DNA of 64,000 nucleotides from JASMHC01 sp964476515 (lineage in GTDB: Bacteria; Pseudomonadota; Alphaproteobacteria; Rhodobacterales; Rhodobacteraceae): contig CAYZAY010000002.1 in the NCBI GenBank assembly GCA_964476515.1, forward strand, positions 1 to 64,000, given 5' to 3'. Numbering within the stretch: the stretch's first letter is position 1; every line of letters begins with the position of its first letter. The notes under the pieces are model-generated. The model was not told where the DNA came from. It ran no database searches and saw only the letters and a program-made list of their open reading frames with translations. Made by a program: the position numbers and the translations under genes. This document shows, one piece after another, positions 34,535-44,240 of the stretch.

Positions 34535-35746
34535 ATGAACGAAGCATATATCTACGACGCCGTGCGCACCCCGCGCGGCAAGGGCCGCAAGGACGGTTCT
34601 TTACACGAAGTCTCAGCCGCCGGCCTTAGCGTCACGGCGCTGAATGCACTCAAGGATCGCAACGACCTTGAAGGCCATGCCGTCGAAGACGTGATCTGGG
34701 GCAATGTCACCCAAGTCGCCGAACAAGGCGCTTGTCTTGCACGGACCGCAGTTCTTGCGTCCGAGCTTGATGAAAGCATCCCCGGCGTATCGATCAACCG
34801 TTTCTGTGCCTCGGGCCTCGAAGCTGTCAACATGGCTGCCAACCAAGTACGCGGCGGGGCGGGCAATGCCTATATCGCGGGTGGTGTTGAAAGCATGAGC
34901 CGGACGCCGATGATGTCTGATGGCGGTGCAATCGCAGTCGATCCGTCGATTGCTATCGACAACTACTTTGTGCCCCAAGGTATAGGTGCCGATATCATCG
35001 CCAGCCGCTATGGCTTTACCCGCGATATGGCCGACGCGATGGCAGTTGAAAGCCAAATCCGCGCTAAGGCCGCGTGGGACGACAACCGGTTCGCCAATAC
35101 CATTGTGCCTGTGCGCGATATCAATGGTCTGACCATCCTCGACTATGACGAATTCATGCGTCCGGGCACTGACATGCAGTCGCTCGGCGCGTTGAAACCA
35201 AGCTTCAAGGACCAAGGCGAGATCATGCCCGGTTTCGACAAAATCGCGATCCAAAAATACCCCGAGCTTGAACGCGTGAACCACATCCACCACGCAGGCA
35301 ACTCGTCAGGCATCGTGGACGGTGCAGCGGCAATTCTGATTGGGAACAAAGAGTTTGGCGAACAATACGGTCTCAAACCCCGCGCGCGGATCAAAGCAAC
35401 CGCCAAGATCGGCACTGACCCGACCATCATGCTGACCGGCCCTGTTCCCGTGACCAAGAAAATCCTAGCGGATAACGGCATGGCAATCAGCGACATCGAC
35501 CTGTTTGAGGTCAACGAAGCCTTTGCCTCGGTCGTGATGTTGTTCGAACAAGCGTTCAACGTCGATCACAGCAAGGTCAACGTCAACGGCGGCTCGATTG
35601 CGATGGGCCACCCGCTGGGCGCAACCGGCGCAATCATCCTAGGCACGCTGCTGGACGAGATGGAGCGCACCGACAAGGAAACCGGTTTGGCAACGCTTTG
35701 CATCGGGTCCGGTATGGGCGCTGCAACAATTATTGAACGCGTGTAA
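34535..35746 (+). CDS. fadA: Acetyl-CoA C-acyltransferase (3-ketoacyl-CoA thiolase)
   Basis: 403 residues. Thiolase motifs: NRFCASGLEAVNMAANQV with the nucleophilic Cys, VNGGSIAMGHPLGATGA with the active-site His, and CIGSGMGAATIIERV with the second Cys. Final step of the beta-oxidation cycle, in complex with the product of the next gene. Preceded by GAGGAGG. Confidence 0.95.
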   Translation: MNEAYIYDAVRTPRGKGRKDGSLHEVSAAGLSVTALNALKDRNDLEGHAVEDVIWGNVTQVAEQGACLARTAVLASELDESIPGVSINRFCASGLEAVNMAANQVRGGAGNAYIAGGVESMSRTPMMSDGGAIAVDPSIAIDNYFVPQGIGADIIASRYGFTRDMADAMAVESQIRAKAAWDDNRFANTIVPVRDINGLTILDYDEFMRPGTDMQSLGALKPSFKDQGEIMPGFDKIAIQKYPELERVNHIHHAGNSSGIVDGAAAILIGNKEFGEQYGLKPRARIKATAKIGTDPTIMLTGPVPVTKKILADNGMAISDIDLFEVNEAFASVVMLFEQAFNVDHSKVNVNGGSIAMGHPLGATGAIILGTLLDEMERTDKETGLATLCIGSGMGAATIIERV

Positions 35747-35758
35747 GGAACAGGACAG

Positions 35759-37954
35759 ATGACTGATTTTACACTGACAAAACACGACGACGGCGTTGCG
35801 ATCATCACATGGGATTGCGCGAATAAGTCAATGAACGTGGCCTCTTTCGAGGCTTTCGAAGAGCTTGAGGCCTGCATTGATCAGGTTTTGGCTGAAGACG
35901 ACATCAAAGGCGCGATCATTACATCGGGCAAGAAAGATTTTGCCGGTGGTATGGACCTGAACGTTCTGGGTCGTCTCCGTCAGGAAGGTGGCGACAATCC
36001 GGCTGAGAACATCTTTAACGGCATCATGAACATGCATCGTTTGCTGCGTAAGATTGAACGCGCAGGGATGGACCCAAAAACCAACAAGGGCGGCAAGCCG
36101 ATTGTTTCGGCGCTTCCGGGCACCGCTTTGGGCATCGGGCTAGAAATCCCTCTGGCGACACATCGCATCTTCGCGGCGGACAATCCAAAGGCCAAGATCG
36201 GTCTTCCGGAAATCCTCGTCGGTTTGTTCCCCGGCGCTGGTGGTACGACCCGCGTTGTGCGCAAGCTTGGCGCAATGGCGGCGGCACCTATCCTTCTTGA
36301 AGGCAAGGCAGGCAGCCCCAAGCAGATGAAACTGCAGAAGATCGTTGACGAAGTAGTTGCCGATCCAGTCGCCGCAGCCCGTGAATGGGTGTTGAACGCG
36401 TCCGACGCGGACATTGTCAAACCGTGGGACGCTAAGGGCTATAAAATGCCCGGCGGCACACCCTATCATCCAGCTGGCTTCATGACTTTTGTCGGTGCTT
36501 CGGCGATGGTCAGCGGCAACACGCAGGGCGTTTATCCGGCGGCCAAAGCGATGCTCTCGGCGATTTACGAAGGCGCATTGGTGCCCTTCGACACCGCTCT
36601 GAAAATCGAGGCACGTTGCTTCACCAAAGTGATCATCGACCCAGTGTCGTCCAATATGATCCGGTCGTTGTTCGTCAACAAGCAGGCGCTTGAAAAAGGT
36701 GCGAACCGCCCCGCCGTTGGCGATGAGCGTGTCAAAAAGGTGGGCGTTCTTGGCGCGGGCATGATGGGCGCGGGCATCGCGCTTGTATCGGCACGTGCAG
36801 GTATTGACGTCGTCTTGCTTGACCAGAACATAGAAGCTGCAGAACGTGGCAAAGCCTATTCGGCAGGCTACATGGACAAAGGCATCAAGCGCGGCAAAGC
36901 CACGGCTGAAAAGAAAGAAGCGCTTCTTTCCCAGATCACCGCATCGGCTGATCTCAACGATCTGGCTGGTTGCGATCTGATCGTTGAAGCGGTTTTTGAA
37001 GACCCTGCGGTTAAGGCCGAAATGACCCAACGGGTCGAGGCCGTGATCCCCGAAGACTGCATCTTCGCGTCCAACACCTCGACCCTGCCGATCACCGAAT
37101 TGGCGAAAGCCAGCTCGCGCCCAGACCAGTTCATCGGCATTCACTTCTTCTCGCCCGTCGAGAAAATGATGCTGGTCGAGATCATCAAAGGCAAAGAAAC
37201 CGGCGACCGTGCAGTGGCCAAAGCGCTCGACTTCGTGCGCCAGATCCGCAAGACGCCTATCGTTGTGAACGACGCGCGGTTTTTCTATGCGAACCGTTGC
37301 ATCATCCCATACATCAACGAAGGCATCCGTATGATTGGCGAGGGCGTAAGCCCCGCGCTGGTCGAAAATGCGGCGCGCCAGTTGGGCTTCCCTGTGGGGC
37401 CGCTGCAGTTGGTTGATGAAACCTCAATCGAGCTGGGGGTTAAAATCGCGAAAGCAACCAGAGCCGCGATGGGCGATGCCTATCCGGACGGAGCTGTGGA
37501 TGACGTAGTCTTTGCGATGGCTGATCTGGGTCGCATGGGCCGCAAAACCTCGGCTGGCTTTTACGACTACGACGAAAAGGGCAAGCGCACCGGTCTTTGG
37601 GATGGTCTGGACGACAAATTCCCAGTCTCGGACGATCAACCTGATTTTATCGACGTGCAGCATCGCCTGATGTTCTCACAAACGCTGGAAGCGGTGCGTG
37701 CATTGGAAGAAGGCGTATTGGAAGACATCCGCGAAGGCGATGTCGGCGCGATCCTTGGTTGGGGCTTTGCGCCTTGGTCGGGTGGTCCGTTCAGTTGGCT
37801 AGACATGCTCGGTGCGCCTTATGCAGCCGAGCGGTGTGATCAACTGACCGAAGCCTTTGGCGACCGGTTCAAATGCCCTGAATTGCTGCGTGAAATGGCT
37901 GGTAAGAACCAGACATTCTACAAGAGGTTCGGTGAAAACGCGCAAGCTGCATGA
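35759..37954 (+). CDS. fadJ: 3-hydroxyacyl-CoA dehydrogenase / enoyl-CoA hydratase
   Basis: 731-residue bifunctional protein. The crotonase domain covers about 1-200, with ALPGTALGIGLEIPLATHRIF and GLPEILVGLFPGAGGTTRVVRKLG (oxyanion and catalytic glutamate region). The NAD domain begins near 325 with VGVLGAGMMGAGIALVSARAG and SNTSTLPITELA. HFFSPVEKMMLVEIIKG carries the catalytic His. A C-terminal 3HCDH domain completes the protein. Ends the operon at a strong hairpin. Confidence 0.96.
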   Translation: MTDFTLTKHDDGVAIITWDCANKSMNVASFEAFEELEACIDQVLAEDDIKGAIITSGKKDFAGGMDLNVLGRLRQEGGDNPAENIFNGIMNMHRLLRKIERAGMDPKTNKGGKPIVSALPGTALGIGLEIPLATHRIFAADNPKAKIGLPEILVGLFPGAGGTTRVVRKLGAMAAAPILLEGKAGSPKQMKLQKIVDEVVADPVAAAREWVLNASDADIVKPWDAKGYKMPGGTPYHPAGFMTFVGASAMVSGNTQGVYPAAKAMLSAIYEGALVPFDTALKIEARCFTKVIIDPVSSNMIRSLFVNKQALEKGANRPAVGDERVKKVGVLGAGMMGAGIALVSARAGIDVVLLDQNIEAAERGKAYSAGYMDKGIKRGKATAEKKEALLSQITASADLNDLAGCDLIVEAVFEDPAVKAEMTQRVEAVIPEDCIFASNTSTLPITELAKASSRPDQFIGIHFFSPVEKMMLVEIIKGKETGDRAVAKALDFVRQIRKTPIVVNDARFFYANRCIIPYINEGIRMIGEGVSPALVENAARQLGFPVGPLQLVDETSIELGVKIAKATRAAMGDAYPDGAVDDVVFAMADLGRMGRKTSAGFYDYDEKGKRTGLWDGLDDKFPVSDDQPDFIDVQHRLMFSQTLEAVRALEEGVLEDIREGDVGAILGWGFAPWSGGPFSWLDMLGAPYAAERCDQLTEAFGDRFKCPELLREMAGKNQTFYKRFGENAQAA

Positions 37955-37963
37955 TAGCTAATG

Positions 37964-37986
37964 GGGTGCGCAGATTATGCGCACCC
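37964..37986. terminator. Bidirectional terminator between fadJ and the sulfotransferase
   Basis: GGGTGCGC pairs perfectly with GCGCACCC around a seven-base loop. It ends on the first base of the minus-strand stop codon, serving both convergent genes. Confidence 0.78.
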
Positions 37987-38617
37987 TACTGTTCAAAACA
38001 GTATCCAAATCGCGCGATATCTTCGGCGTACATCTGCCCGACCAGTTCTGCATCCGCATCCGAATAATACCCGCACCAGTCGGCAATCCTTTCGGATCGA
38101 TTCACGTGCGGGATATCAAGCTTGAACCCTAAGTGCGCCTCGAACGGTTGAATGTCCTCGGCCAAAGCCTCTAGCCGCACAAAACAGGTCGTTGCCTCTC
38201 GCCCCGCAACATAACCGCTGTAGATTTCCGCTGTCTGCGTACTCACGGTCTCGGGATGGTTCAGGAAGCCCGAGAAATCATGAGACTTGGCCAGTTCAAT
38301 AGCCCTGTGATCAAACGTCTGATCCTTGAGCCAATGATAGTAGCTCACCATCCGGTCCCAAGGGTTGCGCACTAGCGTCACGACGAAGAAATCTTCGACA
38401 GCCACTAACCCGTCAAGCTCGGCCAAGGTCGAATGCTTACGCAACTTCCGGTCTCCCGCCCATTTCTTAACCCGCGCGCGGCGCTTCACCGCTTTGGGCG
38501 TGTCCCCGATCAAGATGTCATCTGCCATCGCCCGATCTTCCAGCGCCAAAGAAAGCGCCGTTCCGCCCGTCTTGGGGATGTGTACAAGATGTATTTGCGA
38601 CCGGGCGAAATGATCAT
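37986..38617 (-). pseudogene. Sulfotransferase-family protein with a one-base deletion near its start
   Basis: Roughly 210-residue PAPS-dependent sulfotransferase-like protein. The PAPS-binding motif is HIPKTGGTALSLALE and the 3' phosphate motif TLVRNPWDRMVSYYHWL. The expected start MIISPGRKYI is encoded from the ATG at 38617, but in a different frame from VHIPKTGG. One missing T at about 38586-38587 would join ATC-TT to GTA-CAC. The longer in-frame ORF start at 38678 overlaps the transporter gene and gives no similarity. Either a frameshift mutation or a homopolymer error. The acceptor is unknown. Confidence 0.76.
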
Positions 38618-38631
38618 GGCCTAACGCTACC

Positions 38632-39546
38632 CTAGGCAGCGGGCGAGCGGAAGGCGATGATGATACCTGCAAGCGCAATCAGGACGATCCCGATGGCTTC
38701 GGATGCTGATACGCCCTGTCCCCATAGGAAAAATGCGAACAGCGGTGCGAATATGAAAATCGTATATTCAAACACAGCCGCATAAGTCGCTTCGGCCGTT
38801 TGATAGGCCTTCACAATGAAGAAGACGCCAATCGTTGACCCTATCGCCTGAGCGATGATGATCCACATGACAGGTGACAAATCGTCGATCCAACCACGTA
38901 GCAAAAACCCGTCTGCACCCACTGGCACCACCGGATCAATCAACCACAGGCCAGCCAAAGCAATGGCCCCATAGACGCCCTGCATGACATACATGCTCCA
39001 CACCATTGTTAGCGTAGTTTCCTCGGCGCACAGCTCTCGGGTTGCGACCACGCCAAAGGCGTAGAACAGCCCGCCAGCAATCGGCAAAAGGCTTGCCCAA
39101 CCCATCGACGCAAAGCTGGCCCCTGTCACGATCAGGATACCAACAAACCCGACCAATACCGCGATAACCCGCCACTTCCCGACTGGTTTCCCAAGAAGAA
39201 AAACCGAAATCAACAGGACGAATATGGGCGACGCAAACAGCCCTGCCAAAGCCTGCGATATTGGTACAAAGGCAAGTGAGCCGAAGTAGAACACCATCGC
39301 CATCGCGACGAGAGAGCCGCGCACCATCACCCGCCATGTTTTTTTTGGCCGTACCGCGCCCAAGCCGATTTTTGACATCAGATAGATAAGCGGAAACGTC
39401 ATGAACATGCGAACGATGAAGAACTGCCACAGGCTAACGACTTCGGCCAACTGGCCCACAAAATTGTCGACCAGCGCAACAATCAGCATGCCCAGCATCA
39501 TCCACTGGCCAGCACGAAGTGGGTTATTCTGTTGGTCTGGTCTCAT
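38632..39546 (-). CDS. DMT-superfamily (EamA) transporter
   Basis: 304 residues with ten predicted membrane helices in two EamA repeats (about 15-150 and 160-300). Opens GQWMMLGMLIVALVDNFVGQLAE and ends GIVLIALAGIIIAFRSP. Typical length for drug/metabolite exporters. Substrate unknown. Lies between the sulfotransferase and the divergent acyl-CoA synthetase. Confidence 0.9.
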   Translation of the reverse strand: MRPDQQNNPLRAGQWMMLGMLIVALVDNFVGQLAEVVSLWQFFIVRMFMTFPLIYLMSKIGLGAVRPKKTWRVMVRGSLVAMAMVFYFGSLAFVPISQALAGLFASPIFVLLISVFLLGKPVGKWRVIAVLVGFVGILIVTGASFASMGWASLLPIAGGLFYAFGVVATRELCAEETTLTMVWSMYVMQGVYGAIALAGLWLIDPVVPVGADGFLLRGWIDDLSPVMWIIIAQAIGSTIGVFFIVKAYQTAEATYAAVFEYTIFIFAPLFAFFLWGQGVSASEAIGIVLIALAGIIIAFRSPAA

Positions 39547-39638
39547 AAGGACATCAAATGCCGTATTTACACGGACTTGTTCTGTCTTCTTAGCGACACT
39601 ACAACGGACAAAGTTTGCAGATTTGGGAGGATGCGCAA

Positions 39639-41270
39639 ATGGGTTGGATGGCTGACGAAACAGGCCTTGGAAAAAACGCGGCTAACTTTGTGCCGCTCAG
39701 TCCGCTTTCTCATCTGCAAAGGGCGGCGAGTGTATTTCCCGACCGGCTTGCAGTAGTCTATGGCAACCATCGCAAGACGTATGCCGAATATCATGCGCGG
39801 GTTTCGCAACTGGCGTCAGGATTACGAAAGCTAGGTGTGCAATCGGGTGACGTTGTTGCGACCCTTATTCCAAACCTGCCACCCCAAGCCGAAGCACATT
39901 TCGGTGTGCCCGCTAGCGGAGCCGTTCTGAACACCATTAACACACGGCTGGATGTAGACACGGTTGCCTATATCTTTGGTCACGGCGACGCCAAAGTCGT
40001 CATGGCCGACCCGCAATTCATGCAGCTTGCCAAAGACGCAATCGCCCAGATGGACGGCCCAGCGCCGGTATTGATCGAGGTTGCCGATGATTTTGCGGGT
40101 TTCCCTGCCTCGGGCGAGCACATGACCTATGAAGAGCTGTTGGCTTCGGGTGATGCGGATTTTGAATGGCAAATGCCCGAAGACGAGTGGGAAAGCCTTG
40201 CGCTTAACTACACATCCGGCACCACAGGGCGTCCCAAGGGTGTGGTCTACCACCACCGTGGGGCCTATCTGATGACCATGGGAACGGTCATCAGCTGGCG
40301 CATGGTTTTGCATCCGGTCTACATGGCTATTGTTCCGCTGTTTCATTGCAACAACTGGAACCACACGTGGATGATGCCCTTGATCGGCGGCACGTGGGTT
40401 GGCTGTCGCGACATCACCGCCGGGAATATCTTCAACGCTATCGCAGACGAAGGTGTCACCCATTTCGGCGGCGCGCCTATCGTTCTCAACATGCTGGTCA
40501 ATGCGCCTGACAGCGAAAAACGCGACATGCCCCACACGGTTGAAGTCTTTACCGCAGGTGCCCCGCCCGCCCCTGCGACGCTTTCAAAAATGGCAAATGC
40601 TGGCTTCAACGTGACCCAAGTCTACGGCCTGACCGAAACCTATGGGCACATTACTGAATGCTTGTGGAACGACGATTGGAACGATCTTCCTGCAGATGAA
40701 CAGTCCGCAATCAAAGCCCAACAAGGTGTTGCAATGCCAATGATGGAGCATTGCACCGTCATGGACGAAAACATGGCTCAGGTTCCAATGGATGGCAAAA
40801 CCCAAGGCGAGATTGTCATTCGCGGCAACTCGGTCATGAAGGGGTATCTCAAAAACCCCGAAGCCACCGAAGAATCCTTTAAAGGCGGCTATTTCCATTC
40901 CGGCGACATCGCGCTTCAGCATCCAAATACCTACATCCAAATCGCAGACCGCGCCAAAGACATCATCATCTCGGGTGGTGAAAACATCAGCTCTGTCGAG
41001 GTCGAAGGCACCCTGATGGCGCATCCCGATGTGAACCTTTGTGCCGTTGTCGCCAAACCGGATGACAAATGGGGCGAAGTTCCTTGCGCATTTGTAGAGC
41101 TGAAAGAGGGCGCTACTGAGGATGGGGATGCGCTGATCGCCTTTGCACGCTCAAAGCTAGCAGGTTTCAAGACGCCGAAGCAGGTGGTCTTCCAAGAGCT
41201 ACCAAAGACATCCACCGGAAAGATCCAAAAATTCGAATTGCGCAAGGTTGCCAAAACGTTGCGCTCTTAA
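39639..41270 (+). CDS. Acyl-CoA synthetase (AMP-forming)
   Basis: Activates a carboxylic acid to its CoA thioester. 543 residues from MGWMADETGLG; GGGAGG lies eight bases upstream, so the in-frame ATG at 39615 is rejected. Core motifs: LNYTSGTTGRPKGVVYHHRG (P-loop), QVYGLTETYGHITE, YFHSGDIALQ, and the C-terminal lysine motif PKTSTGKIQKFELR. Resembles FadD-like medium- to long-chain and 3-methylthiopropionate-type ligases; substrate not predictable. The 167 bases downstream contain only a weak ORF. Confidence 0.92.
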   Translation: MGWMADETGLGKNAANFVPLSPLSHLQRAASVFPDRLAVVYGNHRKTYAEYHARVSQLASGLRKLGVQSGDVVATLIPNLPPQAEAHFGVPASGAVLNTINTRLDVDTVAYIFGHGDAKVVMADPQFMQLAKDAIAQMDGPAPVLIEVADDFAGFPASGEHMTYEELLASGDADFEWQMPEDEWESLALNYTSGTTGRPKGVVYHHRGAYLMTMGTVISWRMVLHPVYMAIVPLFHCNNWNHTWMMPLIGGTWVGCRDITAGNIFNAIADEGVTHFGGAPIVLNMLVNAPDSEKRDMPHTVEVFTAGAPPAPATLSKMANAGFNVTQVYGLTETYGHITECLWNDDWNDLPADEQSAIKAQQGVAMPMMEHCTVMDENMAQVPMDGKTQGEIVIRGNSVMKGYLKNPEATEESFKGGYFHSGDIALQHPNTYIQIADRAKDIIISGGENISSVEVEGTLMAHPDVNLCAVVAKPDDKWGEVPCAFVELKEGATEDGDALIAFARSKLAGFKTPKQVVFQELPKTSTGKIQKFELRKVAKTLRS

Positions 41271-41437
41271 CCTGCGAAAGGGAAAGGGCGTAACGGTGCA
41301 GAACATCTTGTTGTTGTGGGCGTTTCACCACAAACCTTTGCAGGTTTCTGTCGAAACGCTTTTAGGAACTCTGACTGGTTCCGCGCCCGAAGCCATGGTA
41401 AGTTTCGGGCGACAACAAAGGCAGAGCAGCCGAACGC

Positions 41438-42463
41438 ATGACCGCGCTTAAAGAGTTTGAAAAAATTGAAGCTGTCGGCATCTGGCGCGCAGATGCCGAA
41501 GCGCAGCGTCGTGATGTCATCATTACGCTTGGCGATGCGTCGCTAACGATTTTCGACATGCAAGACCGCGTCTTGGCCCATTGGTCGATCCCTGCCATTG
41601 CGCGTGCCAATTCAGGGCAATTGCCAGCGATTTTCCACCCCGACGGCGATCCTGACGAAACGCTAGAGCTTGGTGACGAATCCGATGTGATGGTCGAAGC
41701 CATCGAAAAGCTTCGCAAGGCTGTCGCGAAACGTCGGCCCCACCCCGGACGGCTTCGTATAACCAGCGCTCTTGTTATTGTCGGAGCCGTCGCATCGCTT
41801 GGTGTGTTCTGGCTTCCCGGAGCGGTCCTAAACCAAACGCTTTCGGTTCTACCCGGCGTGAAGCAGCGCGAAATCGGGTCAGCCATCGTAACATCTGCCC
41901 GTCGTTTTACCGGCGTCGAATGCTCCACCCCCGAAACGCAGATCGCATTGACCAAGATCGCATATCGAATTGCCCCGACGTCCGATCTAAAACTGCATGT
42001 GGTGCCGGATGGTCTGTCGGATACATTAGCCTTGCCCGGGTATCACTTTCTAGTTGGGCGATCGCTGGTGGAAGATCACGAAACGCCCGAAGTTCTAATC
42101 GGCTATTTACTGGCCGAAAACCGCAGCTCTGGCGGGGCATCCGGTACTATCCGCGACGTTCTAGAAAGCGCCAGTTTTGTTGACAATGTGCGCCTGCTGA
42201 CAACCGGATCGCTGCCAGAAGGCCGCATTGATAACTATGCCGAAGGCATGCTTTCGACAGATCGTAAAACCGTCGTGGACACCAACCTTCTTTCGGACTT
42301 TGAATCCGTTCGCGTCTCAAGCCGCCCGTTTGCTTATGCAATAGACGTCACCGGTGAAACAACGCTCGACCTGATCGAGGCCGACCCTATGGCAACGCAA
42401 AATCCACTACCCATCCTGTCGGATGGAGAGTGGGTTGCTTTGCAGGGTGTTTGCGAAAACTAG
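41438..42463 (+). CDS. Unknown membrane protein resembling a catalytically dead M48 peptidase
   Basis: 341 residues with a cytoplasmic N-domain (about 1-100, strand-rich), one membrane helix (about 109-127) and a C-terminal domain facing out. The segment TLALPGYHFLVGRSLVEDHETPEVLIGYLLAEN (about 196-228) follows the M48 pattern of the strand and helix leading into HExxH, but the zinc-binding helix reads LLAENRSS and has no His-Glu pair. No other known motif. Convergent with the SPOR gene by four bases. Confidence 0.8.
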   Translation: MTALKEFEKIEAVGIWRADAEAQRRDVIITLGDASLTIFDMQDRVLAHWSIPAIARANSGQLPAIFHPDGDPDETLELGDESDVMVEAIEKLRKAVAKRRPHPGRLRITSALVIVGAVASLGVFWLPGAVLNQTLSVLPGVKQREIGSAIVTSARRFTGVECSTPETQIALTKIAYRIAPTSDLKLHVVPDGLSDTLALPGYHFLVGRSLVEDHETPEVLIGYLLAENRSSGGASGTIRDVLESASFVDNVRLLTTGSLPEGRIDNYAEGMLSTDRKTVVDTNLLSDFESVRVSSRPFAYAIDVTGETTLDLIEADPMATQNPLPILSDGEWVALQGVCEN

Positions 42464-43542
42464 CGAATCAACGCCTCTGAATATCCGGCACTACGTAGAT
42501 GGTTCAACGCCGAACGTACGTCAGAGCTGCTGAACGGACCGGCAAGAATGACTTGAACATTTCCAGCGCCTTCGACAACCGCGCCCATACCCATCTGCGT
42601 CAAAACGCCAAGGTTGTTGCTTACGTTTTCGGTACTACCAAACACGCCAATCTGGATGAATTCAGCCGCACTTCCCGCCGTCACCTCTTTTGATGACATC
42701 CACGGAATGATCGAACGAACAGAGCCACCCAAGCCACCGCGCGTGCGTCGGAAACCGCCGGCATCAGCAACCAACTGGCGCGGAACAGTCTGTGTCCAAA
42801 CCTGATTCATCGACGCATCGCCTGCAGAGGACCGAGGCCCACGCTGAGGGTTAAGCCGCCCATCGTCCCAAGCTTGCTCGTATCCATGCGGCGCTACGGT
42901 TCCAGAATTTGGAATGCCGATTGAAAGCGGGGTATTTACGCTTGGGTATGTCGTCTGGGCATAGTTTGTTGTCGTACCGCCCGAATAGCTGGGGGTGTAG
43001 GTCGAAGCGGTGGTTGTCGATGCGTATCCGCCATTGCCCACATAAATATCGTTCACCACTTGGCCGGGCACGTTGGTCGGCACTGAATATCCAGTTGTCC
43101 CTGAATACCCCCCTGAACCCGCATTTGTCATCGACCCACCAACATAGATATCGTTCACCACATAGGGGCTGCTTGCCGCCACAGTCGCGCTAGCCGCAGG
43201 CGTTGGCTCTGGTGTTGGTTCTACCATCGGCACAGGGGTCGCCGTCGCAGCCATTGCTTCGACCTCGGCTGCTTTCAGTGCGGCAAGTTGTTGTGCGGTA
43301 AATGTCGGTTCAAACCCGCAAACAGGTTTGCGGTCGCGGGTAACACGGGGAACCCAAGTAACGGCGCCATCTACGCCCGCACGGATGAACACACATCCTT
43401 CGCTGTCAACGTATTCGCGCCCTTCATAGCTCGCAGGAGGATACTCTGCCGGTTCGATCAACATAGACTGACCAACCGCACTAATGGCCCACACTCCCGC
43501 TAACGCGAGAAGACCTCCGGCGACGACTGCTCTGGTTCTCAT
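42460..43542 (-). CDS. SPOR-domain cell-envelope protein
   Basis: 360 residues. N-terminal signal or anchor helix (about 5-25). A small Cys-containing domain (about 48-80) follows, then a Pro/Thr/Ala-rich linker and a Tyr/Gly/Ser/Thr-rich region with two copies of VVNDIYVG at about 128 and 162. The C-terminal SPOR-like domain (about 285-360) contains FIQIGVFGSTENVSNNLGVL and VQVILAGPFSSSDVRSALNHLRSAGYSEALI. SPOR domains bind denuded septal peptidoglycan. Likely periplasmic with a membrane anchor. Confidence 0.86.
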   Translation of the reverse strand: MRTRAVVAGGLLALAGVWAISAVGQSMLIEPAEYPPASYEGREYVDSEGCVFIRAGVDGAVTWVPRVTRDRKPVCGFEPTFTAQQLAALKAAEVEAMAATATPVPMVEPTPEPTPAASATVAASSPYVVNDIYVGGSMTNAGSGGYSGTTGYSVPTNVPGQVVNDIYVGNGGYASTTTASTYTPSYSGGTTTNYAQTTYPSVNTPLSIGIPNSGTVAPHGYEQAWDDGRLNPQRGPRSSAGDASMNQVWTQTVPRQLVADAGGFRRTRGGLGGSVRSIIPWMSSKEVTAGSAAEFIQIGVFGSTENVSNNLGVLTQMGMGAVVEGAGNVQVILAGPFSSSDVRSALNHLRSAGYSEALIR

Positions 43543-43607
43543 TGTTCGTCACCACAATATATAGGGGCAAAATGCCTGAATTAGGCGAATCTGTAAAGAG
43601 TCAACGC

Positions 43608-44240
43608 CTATGTAGTGCCGTATATCCGGTCGCCTGCGTCCCCAAGGCCGGGCACGATGTATCCGACGTCGTTCAAGCACTCGTCAATTGCGCCTGTAAC
43701 GATATCCACATCGGGGTGCGCTTCTTGCATTCGGGCGATCCCTTCGGGGGCTGCCAACAGGCACATGAAGCGTATATTCTTGGCTCCTGCTTCTTTCAGC
43801 AGATCAATCGCGGCGATGCACGAATTTCCGGTGGCCAACATCGGATCCACGACCAAAACAAGCCGCTCATCAAGGGCATCTGGGACCTTAAAATAGTACT
43901 GAACTGGCGTTAGTGTTTCTTCATCCCGATAAAGCCCGACAAACCCAACGCGCGCCACGGGGATCAGTTCTAGAACCCCTTCCATCAAGCCGTTTCCAGC
44001 CCGCAAAATCGAAATCAGCGCAGGCTTTCGCCCGTCAATAAACGGCGCCTGGGTCACGCCAAGGGGCGTTTCCACTGCTTTCTGCGTCATCGGAAGTTCG
44101 CGCATAATCTCGTAGGCCAACAGATGGCTGATCTCTTTCAACAACGTCCTGAACAAAGGCGTCGGGGTCGATTTATCGCGCATCAGGCTCAGCTTGTGCT
44201 GGACCAAAGGGTGGGTCACCTCAATCACATTACCGGTCAT
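43608..44240 (-). CDS. upp: Uracil phosphoribosyltransferase
   Basis: Converts uracil and PRPP to UMP. 210 residues: NVIEVTHPLVQHKLSLMRDK, ISILRAGNGLMEG, VLVVDPMLATGNSCIAAID (PRPP loop) and YIVPGLGDAGDRIYGT at the C-terminus. Last gene of the cdd-deoA-deoB-add-upp operon, overlapping add by four bases. Confidence 0.96.
   Translation of the reverse strand: MTGNVIEVTHPLVQHKLSLMRDKSTPTPLFRTLLKEISHLLAYEIMRELPMTQKAVETPLGVTQAPFIDGRKPALISILRAGNGLMEGVLELIPVARVGFVGLYRDEETLTPVQYYFKVPDALDERLVLVVDPMLATGNSCIAAIDLLKEAGAKNIRFMCLLAAPEGIARMQEAHPDVDIVTGAIDECLNDVGYIVPGLGDAGDRIYGTT

Noticed and set aside
41284..41451. Short GTG or ATG ORF between the acyl-CoA synthetase and the M48-like gene
   Set aside because: It overlaps the next gene's start, has no convincing ribosome site and no recognisable sequence.
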